Positions 1 through 10,632 of a stretch of 64,000 bases of DNA are shown piece by piece; the first letter of the stretch is position 1; every line of letters begins with the position of its first letter. The translations under genes and the position numbers were made by a program. Source of the DNA: Cordilura impudica (Eukaryota > Arthropoda > Insecta > Diptera > Scathophagidae); contig OY821519.1 of NCBI GenBank assembly GCA_963682025.1, positions 159,643,457 to 159,707,456 of the forward strand. The letters are read 5' to 3'. A model generated the notes under the pieces. That model was not told the DNA's origin. It worked only from the letters and a program-made list of their open reading frames with translations, and ran no database searches.

Positions 1-1026
1 ACATATCGTGATTTGTCTAGCGTATACCTGAGATTAGTAATTCAACTCAAAACAAAGGATAACTCAGATATTAAGGACGATTCAATTGGAGTTGTAAATA
101 ATATTCTACATTCTCTGTTTCGAAGTGTTTCTGTCTATCTGAATAATGTTCCCGTATCCCATAGCGATAATAACTATTACTATAAGACTTATATACAAAC
201 ATTACTTAATTATGGAAGTGATGCTAGTCGAACTCATCTAACATCATCTGGATGGTATCCTGACTATTATATCGATGGTGAACTTCGAAAAGGACAAAAA
301 CAAATTAACAAGTTATTTGCACGAAGTAATAAAGTTGAGTTAATTGGACGAGTTCATGGTGATATCTTTAGTCAGCCTAAATTACTTTTAAATAATGTAG
401 ATTTACGTATTGTATTTAATTTGGAGAAATCATCATTTTATATGATGGATCTCGATTCAACTGGTGCTGAATTGAAAATTTTGGAGGCTCAATTATATGT
501 GAATCACATTACTGTTAATCCGGGGATATTACTAGCTCACCATAAAATGTTGCAGGAAAAACCAGCCATATATCCATTAAATAGAACTGAAATTAAATCG
601 TTTACCATGTATCCTGGAAATCATAGTTTATCTATTGATAATGTAGTAATTGGTCTATTATCTACATTTTTGGCATTTTGTATGGTTGGAAATGTTGCAT
701 ACTCAGGGAATATAAAAATGGATCCATTTGAGTTTAAACATTTTTATTTACAAACACTAAATTTGTCAGTAAATAGTATTCAAATTCCATCACAAGCATT
801 AGAATTTGATTATTCCGGTGTAACCCATAGAAGTACGAGAGCATACAATATGTTATTTAATGCTATTGGAATTAAGAATTCCGATAGAGGAATTCATATA
901 AATAAACAATCATTTGATAATGGTTCATTCATTTTGGGGTTTGATCTTTCACCTGATCATTCTAATAACGATTTATGTGCATTGCATAAAGTATTATCTT
1001 TTCTAGTATTAGAAAATTATACATGA
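1..1026 (+). pseudogene. Polinton/Maverick major capsid protein, partial
   Basis: The open frame runs in from the left edge with no start codon (the first methionine-like codon is a TTG at 13), so the N-terminal part lies outside the window. The 341 visible codons match the double-jelly-roll major capsid protein of Polinton/Maverick elements (the F54H12.2-like family): NNILHSLF followed by a predicted surface strand, the LLNYG motif, a GDIFSQPKLLLNNVDLR block, ILLAHHKML, and FDLSPD near the end. In the family this protein builds the icosahedral capsid. The frame stops about 20 residues after FDLSPD, earlier than usual, so the C-terminal strands are probably lost to a frameshift. No other Polinton gene (polymerase B, integrase, ATPase, protease) is visible to the right, so this is the end of a fragment. 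The family call is firm; intactness cannot be judged. Confidence 0.85.
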
Positions 1027-1549
1027 TCTCGAACCGAACTATAAATAACTAATTACTATTACAACACAAGATCGACAATACATAAAAACTAACATACAGA
1101 ACATACGGTCCAATGCAATTGTGATAAATCTGTTAAGATTTCACATGCCATTACAGTTCCCATCTATGGGGCGGTTGGCAAAACAAAAAGAGCTTTTTTC
1201 ACATTACGAGATTTGTAATTGATCAAAGCGATGTTAATGTAGAGAAAGCTATAAATTGGAAAAAACTCTGCTTGTTCGTTCTAACTCTCGTATGAAAAGA
1301 AAGAAAAAACATTTCTCATGTTCTTTTCTTTCTAATGTTGAGTTAAATAGTTGATTAAGCATGATTTGAAGCAATGGGCAGAAGGATGCTGAAGATGAAC
1401 AAGTCGCTTTGTTCGAAAGTAGCTACTCCATCTAGCGCTGTCTTCAATTTTTTCCAAATTTCTCTTACATTGCATAAAGTATTATCTTTTCTAGTATTAG
1501 AAAATTATACATGATCTCGAACCGAACTATAAATAACTAATTATTATTA
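980..1549 (+). repeat. 82-bp direct duplication of the capsid gene 3' end flanking 406 bp
   Basis: Positions 980-1061 and 1468-1549 are identical except for one base. They cover the last capsid codons, the stop and about 35 bp beyond. The 406 bp between them (1062-1467) has no long open frame and no recognisable terminal repeats. A short open stretch near 1110-1200 could be Polinton-derived but I cannot assign it. Near-identity implies a recent duplication, or an insertion that carried part of the gene end with it. Confidence 0.85.
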
Positions 1550-1892
1550 ACAGCAACAACTTTAAAATCAATAAACAGCAACTACAGGGATATTTTTCAA
1601 AGACTTGTGGTCATTATTGCTTACTTTATAGTTTATATAAATCACAGCAAAAAAATTTGAAACTATTTTTAAGTCAATTTAGAAAAACTGATTATAATTT
1701 TAATGATAAAAAAGTAGTTCAACAATGTAAAAAATATTACTCGCTGTAAAAGATAAGTTATTGATATATTTACATATAAAATAAAACAAAATGGATTTTA
1801 AATTTTGACTTTTATTTGTTTTCTTTATTTTCTTTTTGGCTCACAAACTCAAGATATAAATATTTATTAAAAAGAGATGGATATATAAATAT
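1550..1892. other. AT-rich spacer, no gene seen
   Basis: AT-rich sequence with short A and T runs and no convincing open frame. It separates the Polinton fragment from transposon T1. Confidence 0.6.
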
Positions 1893-2347
1893 TAGGCCGG
1901 GTCGATTTGTGGGGAGGCAAAAAAATCGCCCATTGCTCAGTGAAAATCGTATTCTAGGGATCAAAATAAGAAACTTTGCCGATGGAACCATACCTCTCAA
2001 ACGAATTCTGATGTCCGAGAATTTGGGTCGAACTTTTGGGTAGGGGCAAATTTTGAAAAATCCCACTTTGACCCATTTAGAGTGCTCCAATCGAGTCCAA
2101 ATGTATGACCGACCCCCACTAACTTTGGAGGCCCGACCCACCCATGCCAGTGGCACACCCCCTGGAACTCCCCTGTGGGGTTCCCCATATAAACATTTCA
2201 AAAAATCGTCAGTTTTGGCACTTTACATGAAAAAATCAGCGAAATGCCTATGTTTTTTCTTTTTGGAGTTTATTTTTCTCTTTAGAAATTTATTTAGGCA
2301 GAACATATGTAAATGAAAAAATGAATTTAACTTAGTAATAGAAAAGA
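1893..2347 (+). repeat. T1 left terminal inverted repeat
   Basis: Pairs with 5168-5651 on the opposite strand. Shared blocks include the TAGG end, the segment around GGGTCGGTCATACATTTGG (in the complementary copy), the ATGCCTATGTTTTTTC stretch and GCAGAACATATGTAAATG/GTCAGAACATATGTAAATG. Small indels and substitutions show both ends have aged. Confidence 0.8.
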
Positions 2348-2375
2348 AATTAAAAAAATTTATTAGAAATTAGCG

Positions 2376-2804
2376 TTTTTACAACCCTTTTAAAACCAAG
2401 GCATCACTGTGATGCATTTGCTAGTCGTAAACTTAGTTGTGTGGGTTTTTTATTCAACCCTTTTAAAAAATTAACGTATCACTGTGACACAATTGCAGGT
2501 CGTAATATTGCTTGTGTGGGTTTTTTAAGCCACCACAAGACACAGCTGCATGTCGTAAACTTACTTGTGTAGTTTTTTTTATAGCACCTACTTAAGAAAT
2601 GAAGGTTGTTTTTACAACCCTTTTTATGGGTTTTTTATGGCACCTTCTTAAGAAATGCGCGTTTTTTGCAACCATTTTAACAATTAAGGTATCACTGTAA
2701 TGCACCGCAACCCTTTTAAAAAATGAACGTATCACTGTGACACAATTGCAGGTCGTAAAATTGCTTGTGTGGGTTTTTAAGCCACCACAAGACACAGCAG
2801 GTAG
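2376..2804 (+). repeat. T1 subterminal direct repeats
   Basis: A unit of about 95 bp, with cores CAACCCTTTTAAAAAAT and GTATCACTGTGACACAATTG and then CCACCACAAGACACAGC, occurs at about 2455-2550 and 2710-2804. Shorter variants (around 2384-2445 and 2600-2700) fill the space between. Clustered subterminal motifs are common transposase-binding arrays in hAT elements; that role is inferred here. Confidence 0.7.
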
Positions 2805-2984
2805 AATTGAAATTACCATTTCATTTTTATTACCTCGTCTCGTAGACCATATATAACGCAACAGTTTTTGTGAATGCATTAAGTCGTTGTGAAGAACTCA
2901 AAGTGTGAAGTGCTTATTTCAGATAAAAAAATATTTAAAAAAAAATAATAAGTGAAGTGACCATTCCAAATCAAAAAGTTTACA

Positions 2985-5155
2985 ATGAATCCACCATCTT
3001 CTACACCGCAAGATGAAGCAACAACAACTATCGAAAACCCAATGAGTCATATACCCAAGCATGATGTTACTGTTTTTGGTGTGTCTACTGATTTGACTGA
3101 TCTTAATTTACCAACCCATTTGGATATCTTGAGATATTATTTTTACTTAAGCGAACGTGCTAAAACAGAACAAAAAAAGTTTTCCTATAAATCATTCACT
3201 ATTCAAGTACAAGATAAGTTGATTGGAATTTGGGAAAAACTTGGTATGGAAATAATGCTGAAAAAAAGTGTATGTAATAAATTGAATAGATTGCTTGACA
3301 AATATCAAGACCAAATGAAGAGAAGAAACAAAACCCAACAATTTACAGAGTATGTAAAATATCTGGAAACAATTTTTTACATTGGAACATGTAAATGCGA
3401 TTTGAAGGCAGCTCCATGTACATGCGGCTTGGTTCCCGAACGCCTCAAAGAGTTTATGCACGATCAACATAATCAGAGAAGACTAACAATGGATGCATTT
3501 GTGATGGAAATTGAAGAGCAAGGAGCAACGTGTATGTCATCAATGCCAACATACCAAGATCCCGATGATTCAACATACGCACCGCCACCGGTTCAAGAAG
3601 ATATGGATAGTAACACAAGTTCACAATACACAGAGAGATACGATTGTTTTAACTTTGCCTTGGTATGTGACAGATTTGGTGTGCCTGATAGAGTAGCATC
3701 AGCATTGGGAACCGCTCTTTTTCAAGATTTTAAAATTAAAGATAAGCATGGGAAACCTCTCATCATGGATAAATCGAAAGTTCGCAGAGAAAAAGAGAAA
3801 TGCAGACAAGAAGTGCTTCGCAAACGGTCAGATGATACCAATTTGTTAGCGTTTTATTCGATGGCAGAAAAGATGATACTTTAACGATAGATAAAATTGA
3901 TGAGAAGTATCATACTAGGATGGTAAAAGAACCTCATCTTGTTATTTTGAGAGAACCCAATTCTGAATTGATTGGTTACGTAAGACTGGAACATGAAACC
4001 GCTGAATACAAAACAACCAAATTAAATGATTTTTTCAACGATAAAAATATATCACTGGATGCATTAATTGGAATATGCACTGAAGGTGAGCCAACAAACA
4101 CTGGCACACACGATGGAATTATACGACGATTCGAATTGCTGTTAAAAAGACCATTGCATTGGTTCGTTTGCCTCCTACACTTCAACGAACTTCCGTTTCG
4201 GCATTTGTTTGAAGCTTTGGATAAATCAACAAGCACTGGACCGAGATCGGAAAACTGAGCCGTCAAATCGAAACTTGTGAAACTCTTCCGGTAAGTTATT
4301 GCTATCACTCATTTATTATAATTGTCAACCATTATTAATTATTTTATTATTATATATTTTCAGGTGGTGGACGGCTTCCTGAAATTTCCACCGATTCGAA
4401 GTATTTATACGACATGGCCCATGCAATTTCTAGCGGCGTAGTTTCGGTGGATCTGGCTAACATCAAACCAGGGAAAATTGTACATTCTCGGTGGCTCACC
4501 AAGGCCGCTAGATTATTACGATTATATGTGACAACGGAAAATCCAGATGCAAATTTAAGAATTCTGGTTGAATTCATAATCAAATGTTATGTGCCAATGT
4601 ACTTCAATATCAAGTATTACAGCTCTGTCGTGTACGGCAGTGCATTATTTTTCAAGTTCATTGTTGGTCACGCTTTCTAGAACCTCGTTTATGCAAAATT
4701 GTCAATCAAGTAATTAAAAATAATTCATATTATGCGCATCGGAAAATATTTTGATGATAGCAAAGAAAAGCGCGACTGTGCTATCAAGAAAATTCTACGC
4801 TATCGAACCGATGTTGACGACCCAACGCAACTTAGAGCTTATAAAAAACCAGATATAAACTTTAATTGCACAAGTTACACGGAAATGATCAATATGAATG
4901 ACATAAATAACATATTTGAACCACCATTCACGCGAAGCATTCCGTACGATACATAGAAAGAATATTTAAATCAAGATGATCCACCGTTTAATGATCCAAA
5001 AAATCTATCACACATACAAGGAACGACATGTTCAATTGCTAGCTAGCGTTTCCAAACGGGTTATACCGGAAAATGTAGAGGCTGTTATGGCGACGACATT
5101 AGAGAGCCGTGCGAAATTGCCCAGACTTGAAAGTAAAAAAGACTTCAAACTATAA
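2985..5155 (+). pseudogene. T1 transposase, hAT-like RNase H-fold family, broken
   Basis: The first frame (2985-3884, 299 aa) begins at an ATG 645 bp inside the TIR. Homology then continues in another frame from about 3858 (FDGRKDDTLTIDK) to 4258, including a CTEGEPTNTG motif and CLLHFNEL, the C-x2-H pair typical of hAT transposases. A plausible intron (GTAAGT to TTTTCAG, 4291-4363) follows. Coding sequence resumes with LPEISTDSKYLYDMAHAIS, HSRWLTKAARLLRLYV and AIKKILRYRTDVDD, and ends with ANEAV-type sequence (RVIPENVEAVMATTLESRAK) and a stop at 5155. At least three frameshifts (near 3855, 4245 and 4745) and a stop at 4953-4955 break it. The second motif lacks the Asp seen at the same place in T2 (CDTTSVNTG), so catalysis is doubtful too. 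The hAT assignment rests on C-x2-H, TAGG termini and 8-bp duplications; the subfamily is unknown to me. Confidence 0.75.
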
Positions 5156-5167
5156 TTTTTTTTAGTT

Positions 5168-5651
5168 CTTTTCTATAACTAACTTTAATTAATTTTTTCA
5201 TTTACATATGTTCTGACTAAATAATTCTTAAGAGAAAAATAGATATTATTATAAATAAATAATAAATATTATTATAAATAAATAAATAAAAATAAAGAAA
5301 AAAAACATAGGCATTTCGCTGATTTTTTCATGTAAAGTGCCAAAACTGGCGATTTTTTAAATGTTTGTATGGGGAACCCCCAGGGGAGTTCCAGAGGGTG
5401 TGCCACTGGCATGGGTGGGTCGGGCCTCCAAAGTTAGTGGGGGTCGGTCATACATTTGGACTCGATTGGAGCACTCTAAATGGGTTAAAGTGGGATTTTT
5501 CAAAATTTGCCCCTACCCATAAGTTCGACCCAAATTCTGAGACATCAGAATTCGTTTTAGAGGTATGGTTTCTTCGGCAGAGTTTCTTATTTTGATCCCT
5601 AGAATACGATTTTCACTGAGCAATGGGCGATTTTTAAATCGACCCGCCCTA
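5168..5651 (-). repeat. T1 right terminal inverted repeat
   Basis: Inverted partner of 1893-2347. It carries an extra block of about 50 bp of AAATAA-type simple sequence around 5235-5300. It ends in GACCCGCCCTA, followed by the possible target duplication ATATATAT. Confidence 0.8.
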
Positions 5652-5659
5652 ATATATAT

Positions 5660-6360
5660 ATATATTTTTCAAAATATAAGTGACCTTACCAAATATGGTC
5701 AGGATCGGTCCATTTTTCGACTTAGTCTCCATACATATATAGCATCCGATATGAACTTTTTCATATCTACAGCCTCTCAAATTTGGTTTATGCTTATTTT
5801 CTATATTCAATTAGTTGGACCGAAGCGATAGGATCTCTAAACCATGGTATAGGGTATCGTATAGTCCGTCTAGAGCGACTATGATTTTCTTACTTGTTTG
5901 AATATAACAAATGGCGGTAGGAAATATCGCCCAAAAGAAAAAATGAAAAATCGCCCAAAAAAATTCCATACAAAATTGGGTTAAATTTCATATGAAGAAA
6001 CACCCAAATTTTAAGGTTTTTTATACCCTCCACACCTCAGTGGCAGAGGGTATATATAGGTTTGTCATTCCGTTTGTAACGCATCGAAATAAATTCCTGA
6101 AACCTCAAAAAAATATATTTTCTTGATCCTTATAACAAGAGAAGTTGATTTACCGATGACTGTCTGTCCGTCTGCCCGTCAGTCTGTTGAAATCACGATC
6201 ACGCCGTCAATATCAAAGCTAGACCGCTCGTTTTTCTATAAAATCATTTATTAACATCCCAAAGGAGTTGCTATTTAAAATCGTCAAAATCGGTCAAAGG
6301 GTCACGAGTTATGAATAAAACTTTTAAAAAATAAAATTTTTCAGCGTAAATTTTTCGGTA
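5660..6360 (+). repeat. DINE-1/INE-1-like interspersed repeat, fragments
   Basis: Positions 6025-6360 carry the dipteran hallmark: a TATACCCTC...GAGGGTATATAT hairpin, TTTGTCATTCCG, then TTCTTGATC and a CTGTCTGTCCGTCTG run. 5660-5905 resembles the other end of such repeats (GGTCAGGATCGGTCC, TATAGGGTATCGTATAG). These are non-autonomous Helitron-related repeats in flies. I see no coding content. A small related piece ends at 33546, just left of gypsy-2. Confidence 0.55.
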
Positions 6361-6427
6361 AAAAGGCGATAATGCCAAATGAATTAAAATCAAATTTAGA
6401 ACGCCTTTATAACTTCTTCTTGCAAAA

Positions 6428-6634
6428 AATTTAATAGACAAACAAAGGAATAAACATTTTCATGACAAATTCGATGATAGTGTTTTATTGCAAAAAGAAC
6501 CTTATGAAAAGCATAAAAGTATTTATGAAGGCCCGTATATTATTAAGAATACAAATGGGGTTAATGTAACAATTTACGATAATTCAACAAAAAAGGAAAA
6601 GACTGTTCATAAAAATAGAATAAAAAAAACTTAG
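6428..6634 (+). pseudogene. C-terminal scrap of a mdg1-type gypsy integrase
   Basis: An open frame of about 68 codons ends at a TAG (6632-6634) with the motifs YEGPYIIK and KTVHKNRIKK. These match the end of the pol polyprotein of 412/mdg1-clade Ty3/gypsy elements; gypsy-6 at the right of this window ends with the comparable KVHRNRLRK. The frame is blocked by a stop at 6410-6412, so RT, RNase H and the integrase core are gone. The purine tract and LTR start about 265 bp downstream fit the same element. Confidence 0.65.
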
Positions 6635-7029
6635 CAAATGAATAAACTATTGTAATTGTTTTCAATAAAAAAAAAAAAATTCACATTATTACATTATAAT
6701 AGTTCTAAAACATGCAATAATTGAATAATTCTTTTATACTATTTTTACAGTTACGATCCATGCATTGATTATAAAAAATAAAATAAATAAAAAAAAGAAG
6801 GGAAGGTAAATCTACCTTCCTAAGAAACTCTGTATTATATATCTCTTTAAGTAACATTAATCTTTCATTTAATAAATTGTAATAAGTTTTAATAAAAAAA
6901 AAGGGAGGTATAGTGCCTAACCCTGACCATATAAACATTACTTCTATTTTACTACTTAATGTTGCATGCATGTGCAACGAAACATGTAATTATAATAAGA
7001 AAGATGAACAATAAAATAATAGCAGTTGG
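6635..7029 (+). other. 3' UTR, polypurine tract and LTR start of the mdg1-type relic
   Basis: An AT-rich 3' region is followed at about 6892-6908 by a run of A's and GGGAGG, the usual polypurine tract shape, and then by TATAGTGCC, close to the TGTAGTG that opens the gypsy-6 LTR. The putative LTR is interrupted at 7037 by element A and seems to resume at 10292 with an ATTAAAGAATA stretch. LTR limits are inferred. Confidence 0.45.
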
Positions 7030-7363
7030 AATTTAACCACAGCCTAACACAGTCGTGACAACTTGACAGCTGTCAAAAAAGTAAACACGAACCGTATGGC
7101 TTTGTTTACCTTTTTTTTCTTAGAATTGCTCTAACAAATTTGAGAAAGAGATTAAAAAATAAAATATACAAAATATAATGTGTGAAAGTGAACAGCTACA
7201 CATGTTTGTAACAAGCATAAAAACAATAATGGAAAAAATAGTGAGTATTTGCTATTGATAAACATTTAAAAAACATTAATAATATCGTATTATCTGTTTT
7301 GATATAAAAATATGTATAAAAGGTGTATATTAAAACACATAGCTTGTGATTTGTTTTACGTAA

Positions 7364-7964
7364 GACTACTCAAGCCAGGGCCGAAGGAAGAAAGCAAAAA
7401 TTACTATTGCTGGCACAAAAAAAGGCGGCCAAGAAGGAAGAAGCAAAACAACGATGATGAACAATATGAAGATGCTGGATAATGTAGCCGACATGCTGGA
7501 TGGTGAAGATTCGAAATTTTTGCAATCGAAAAGAGGCAAAAACAACGAAAAGTAAACATGCTGCTGTTGATGATGAAAGGATGATGAAAGTAAATATGAT
7601 ATTAAGAATTGTTTCCGTTTTGTGTTTGCCAATGATAAAAAGCTTCACATGACTCTTTTCACAATATGTACGTCGCGTTAATCATTTAATCAACGCCAAA
7701 AACAACAATTTCAACTTGGAATGTATAACTTGTTTGTGGGCTTTGAAGATAAAAAATGTTGTTGTAGATGCAGAGAAAGAAAATGAATTGAAACAAAAGA
7801 TGTTGGAGGCTCATCGTCAACGTTTGTTGAGTTTATCGAAAAAGGAACGCAAACATAAAAAGTTGGCTGAGTTAAAATAGGAGTTGGATGAGACAAAAGC
7901 CAATTCTAAGGTTTTGAGTGACATTTTGGAGGGTTTTGCTGATGCTTGTAAAAATTTGTTTTAA
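7364..7964 (+). pseudogene. NOC3 (nucleolar complex protein 3) fragment
   Basis: In one frame, NMKMLDNVADMLDGEDSKF (7467 onward) is followed by SKYDIKNCFRFVFANDKK and then, after a frameshift, by NHLINAKNNNFNLECIT, VVVDAEKENELKQK and HRQRLLSLSKKERKHKK. An in-frame TAG and SKVLSDILEGFADA come next, ending at 7964. The arrangement (a HEAT-like segment, a basic KKER coiled linker, then ILEG) matches NOC3/NOC3L, a ribosome-biogenesis factor. Several frameshifts and a deletion after the linker make it non-functional. It is flanked by two copies of a 45-bp motif (7364-7412 and 7977-8025: ACTACTCA..CCAGGGCCGAA). No introns are visible in the piece. The identification is from memory of the family. 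Confidence 0.6.
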
Positions 7965-7975
7965 GACCATACATA

Positions 7976-8230
7976 CAATACTACTCAACCCAGGGCCGAA
8001 AGGAAGTAATCACAAATTACTATAGCTAAGCTAACCATTGGTGCAGTTGCTGGTGACGAAACTTTTCGCAAGTTGAATTGTGGTATTGTATTATTGTTTT
8101 TGATTATGACTTGCATGTAGAGTTCGTGTAATGCTTCTCATCGTAATTTGTCTGGTAATATTCCCATCACATTGGGTACTATACCGTTAGCTTCATACAT
8201 AAAACATTAATTTTCTACTTTTTTATTCCT
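7976..8230 (+). pseudogene. Arrestin-domain-like fragment, copy in element A
   Basis: An in-frame stretch encodes NLSGNIPITLGTIPLAS, close to the last strand of arrestin C domains in fly ARRDC-type proteins (which end with a (I/V)PI-x-(I/L)GT(I/V)P(L/I) motif). The paralogous stretch at 32510-32593 in element B reads NLSGNIPITLSTIQLAS in the same frame with a longer upstream part (CDLRVSGPNH). The frame here is interrupted upstream by a TAG at about 8118. It is preceded by the same 45-bp motif that precedes the NOC3 piece. Assignment is tentative because only about 25 residues are recognisable. Confidence 0.35.
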
Positions 8231-9115
8231 GTAAGTAGACGGACTTGTACACCTTGGAATGAAGTTAATGGAGGATTTAATTTTGATAAAAGTAAACAAT
8301 AGAAGCAACAAAATCAATACGAATAGAAAAAATGTAAGTTGGTGCAATTGGCGGTATGGTCAGAGTGGAATTATGTTTTTAATTTAATAAAATATGTGAA
8401 TTATATTTTCAACAGCTCGAAAGCAAATAAATCTTAGTAGGAGAGAACGACCAACCATTAGCAGAAATGGTAGCGCAACCTACATATTCCACAAAAGCCC
8501 ATCAATCCTTAAACAAATTTTAATATATAAGAGAAGGATGAAATAAAAAATGTATTTGTAAATTTCCACCGTTTTTAAACATGATGTCCCCAAAATGATG
8601 ACAATGTATGCTCAATTTATGAAAAGTAATATACAGATCGCTTAAAACGCGTAAAAGTCGAAAGTAAAGCCAAAACTACAAATGGCTAAAGTTAAACATC
8701 TAACTACAACATTAGTTCCTTTTGATTGCTTTTTAATTTAAAACTAGAATTTAATGTAAATTTTTAATTATCTCTGCATCTATGCAAAAATAAAACGAAA
8801 CTACGGGCATTTATTTCAAAACTAAAACAAAAGAATGGTTTATTTGAAAACTTTTTTTGATACTTTAACATAATGAAATGTATATATTTTTTTGAATTTT
8901 TCGATCTAACTACACAACATAGATTAAAATATAAAAAAAATTCTTCAACTGACGTAAAGCACATTTATCAGCAGTACATTTGGCAATCCGATATTTTCTA
9001 CCGAAAAACTTGTACGGTAACACGAACACGTCGGCCATCAGTTAATTTTTCGGGTTTGCTGAAAATTAAAAATTTGATCCCATGTACAATTTAAATGTTA
9101 AAGCATAAAAAAATA
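8231..9115. other. Interior of element A, no gene recognised
   Basis: AT-rich sequence. A short open piece at about 8435-8520 (GENDQPLAEMVAQPTYSTK, plus strand) ends at a stop and looks like the C-terminus of some protein, but I cannot name it. Nothing else is supportable. Confidence 0.35.
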
Positions 9116-9842
9116 ACATAAATTTGGCAGTTTCAGGTTCTTATCCAAGTAGTTCCCTTATTTGTAATTTTGGCACCGAATTGTTCAATTTCAGGACGCA
9201 TCATATTATTGTAAACCAATTACACAGCATCTAAAGACATATTCGAGTCTAAAAATATCGCACCTGCAACAGACTCGAAAACATCACATAATTAATGTCT
9301 TTGGTATTTCAACGTCTTCATAATATTAACCTCTTCGTTTATACTATAACCATTTTTCGTATTAATACGCACAAAACGATCAATAGCTTCGTTACGACCT
9401 GAGACATGTGTCTAAAACATTTGCGGTTTTCATGCCTTACAGCTAATTATCAAATACGGTATTGTTAACTAAAGCAGATCTCAAATCGGTTAAGGCTCCA
9501 GGTGAATGTTGCCTAGGGTCTTCATACAAAAACCTTAATAAATAATCCAATACAGCATCACCCAGAATTCTAAACACAATCTATTGGGAGTATGAGGCAT
9601 AAATAATGGCTTGCAACAAGTACGATCTGCCGCGGAATTTATATTTCAAAGCTTGTTCAAATTTCGTATAACCCGGCGCTTCTTCACCATTGGGTGTAGT
9701 GTAGCAGTGGAGATTTGGACGAGGTCTAAGAGCCATAAACAGTAACAACAGTCAGGAAAAGTACTACTAGGTTCACTAGCTTCTTTAGCATCATATGCTA
9801 TACTCCAAATAAGGTTTCAACGCAATCGGCAACAGATTTATC
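9116..9842 (-). pseudogene. Dicer-1 fragment (RNase IIIb region), antisense to element A
   Basis: Read on the minus strand from 9842, the sequence gives KSVADCVETLFG, then after deletion [82 protein letters not shown] and REL.G.EPETAKF near 9116. This order and wording match the end of RNase IIIa and the RNase IIIb domain of insect Dicer-1, which dices pre-miRNA; the family acidic residues around GDAVLDY and DVFES are still readable. At least five frameshifts, several stops and a deletion of roughly 60-70 codons after KSVADCV exclude function as an enzyme. No introns are apparent, which could mean a cDNA-derived copy, but the parental intron map is not available here. Confidence 0.85.
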
Positions 9843-9859
9843 TAAACGAGAAATAAAAA

Positions 9860-10283
9860 TTAGTTTTATTTCCAATATATTTTATTTATATTTCGAGTTT
9901 TAATGAAATTACCTGGAATACTATATTTTTTCTATAAATTTATTTACTGTAATGTTATGTTAAACACACTCACTTTAATTACATTATTATTTTGTCAGCA
10001 AATATCAGTTATAATGTAAATCTTATTTAACACACTTATTTCAATTTATAATACAATTAACTGCAATAAGAACGCGTTAATTTGCCCACAGAAATTTCAA
10101 TTTGTGACAATGAATAAGAAATAAATAATAAAATAAATATACAACGTGTATAAGGGTGACAGCATATTATATTAATATAGTTGTTTCCTCTGAAAGTAGT
10201 TGTAAAAATATTATGAAAATTTCTTTAATTCACAAAGAAAAATGTAGATGTCGCTAGTGTGTGTCTGGACTGGTTGGACGGTG
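9860..10283 (+). repeat. Shared tail of the A/B element family
   Basis: Parts of this stretch align with about 46760-47110 in element B: ACAACGTGTATAAG at 10142 and 46982, an alternating AT block with ATAGTTGTTTCC/ATAGCTGTTGCTTCC, and TAGATGTCGCTAGTG/TAGATGTCTCTAGTG. Identity is moderate, so the two elements separated long ago. No coding frame is seen. Confidence 0.6.
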
Positions 10284-10291
10284 AATTTAAC

Positions 10292-10632
10292 AATCAAAAG
10301 AACAACAAGTGTTTTATTAAAGAATAGGTTGACTCGATAGACCTACATTACTTTAACATTGTTATTTTTTTATTCTAACTTAGTTTGTAAGAAATTGTTT
10401 AATTTTTTTTTTTTTTCTAATAAAATTTTATAGCTATGAAATTATTTTTGAAACATTGAGGTATGCAAAAATATTAAAGTGTACTTCAAATAGACTTTAT
10501 AAACATATGTATGAAAAACATATAATAACCCTCTTTAAGAAATTTTTTTATTTTGGATACGCCTGAAAACGTTTTATTTGTTATTTTTTTATGGGTGCCA
10601 TCTTGCCAATGAATAAATAAACAATATATTTA
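10292..10632. other. Probable resumed LTR of the mdg1 relic, then AT-rich spacer
   Basis: The first 60 bp (to about 10350) include TTTTATTAAAGAATAGG and end near CCTACATTAC, plausible for the polyadenylation part of an LTR interrupted by element A. The rest is AT-rich without genes. Confidence 0.3.

Larger units (their letters stand above)
1893..5651 (+). mobile_element. hAT-like DNA transposon T1 (decayed autonomous copy)
   Basis: The element starts TAGGCCGGGTCGATTT and ends with the reverse complement of TAGGGCGGGTCGATTT. Its flanks ATAAATAT and ATATATAT agree at 7 of 8 bases, compatible with an 8-bp hAT target duplication, although AT-richness weakens this. The inverted repeats extend over about 455 bp on the left and 484 bp on the right (the right one has an extra AT-rich insertion). 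The interior holds subterminal repeats and one broken transposase gene. TAGG termini, long TIRs and the transposase type all recur in T2 at 42.96 kb. Confidence 0.75.
7038..10283 (+). mobile_element. hAT-like element A carrying host-gene fragments
   Basis: The element is bounded by a perfect 8-bp direct repeat AATTTAAC (7030-7037 and 10284-10291). Its left end is CACAGCCTAACACAGT and its right end is the complement of CACCGTCCAACCAGTC; sister element B starts CACAGGCCAACCAGTT, which matches A's right end at 13 of 16 positions. The head (7038-7375, resumed 7976-8230) and the tail (about 9900-10283) are shared with B at 31987-32630 and about 46760-47110. The interior contains no transposase. 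Instead it has pieces of NOC3 (plus), an arrestin-like gene (plus) and Dicer-1 (minus). It is a non-autonomous element whose hAT assignment rests on TSD length and short TIRs. Confidence 0.75.

Noticed and set aside
7366..7896. Minus-strand frames rich in Phe, Leu and Ser
   Set aside because: They are shadows of the Lys/Glu-rich NOC3 fragment read on the opposite strand.
7038..10283. Helitron as the vehicle of gene capture in element A
   Set aside because: A perfect 8-bp target duplication and CAC...GTG inverted ends argue against a Helitron, which makes no duplication and has no TIRs.
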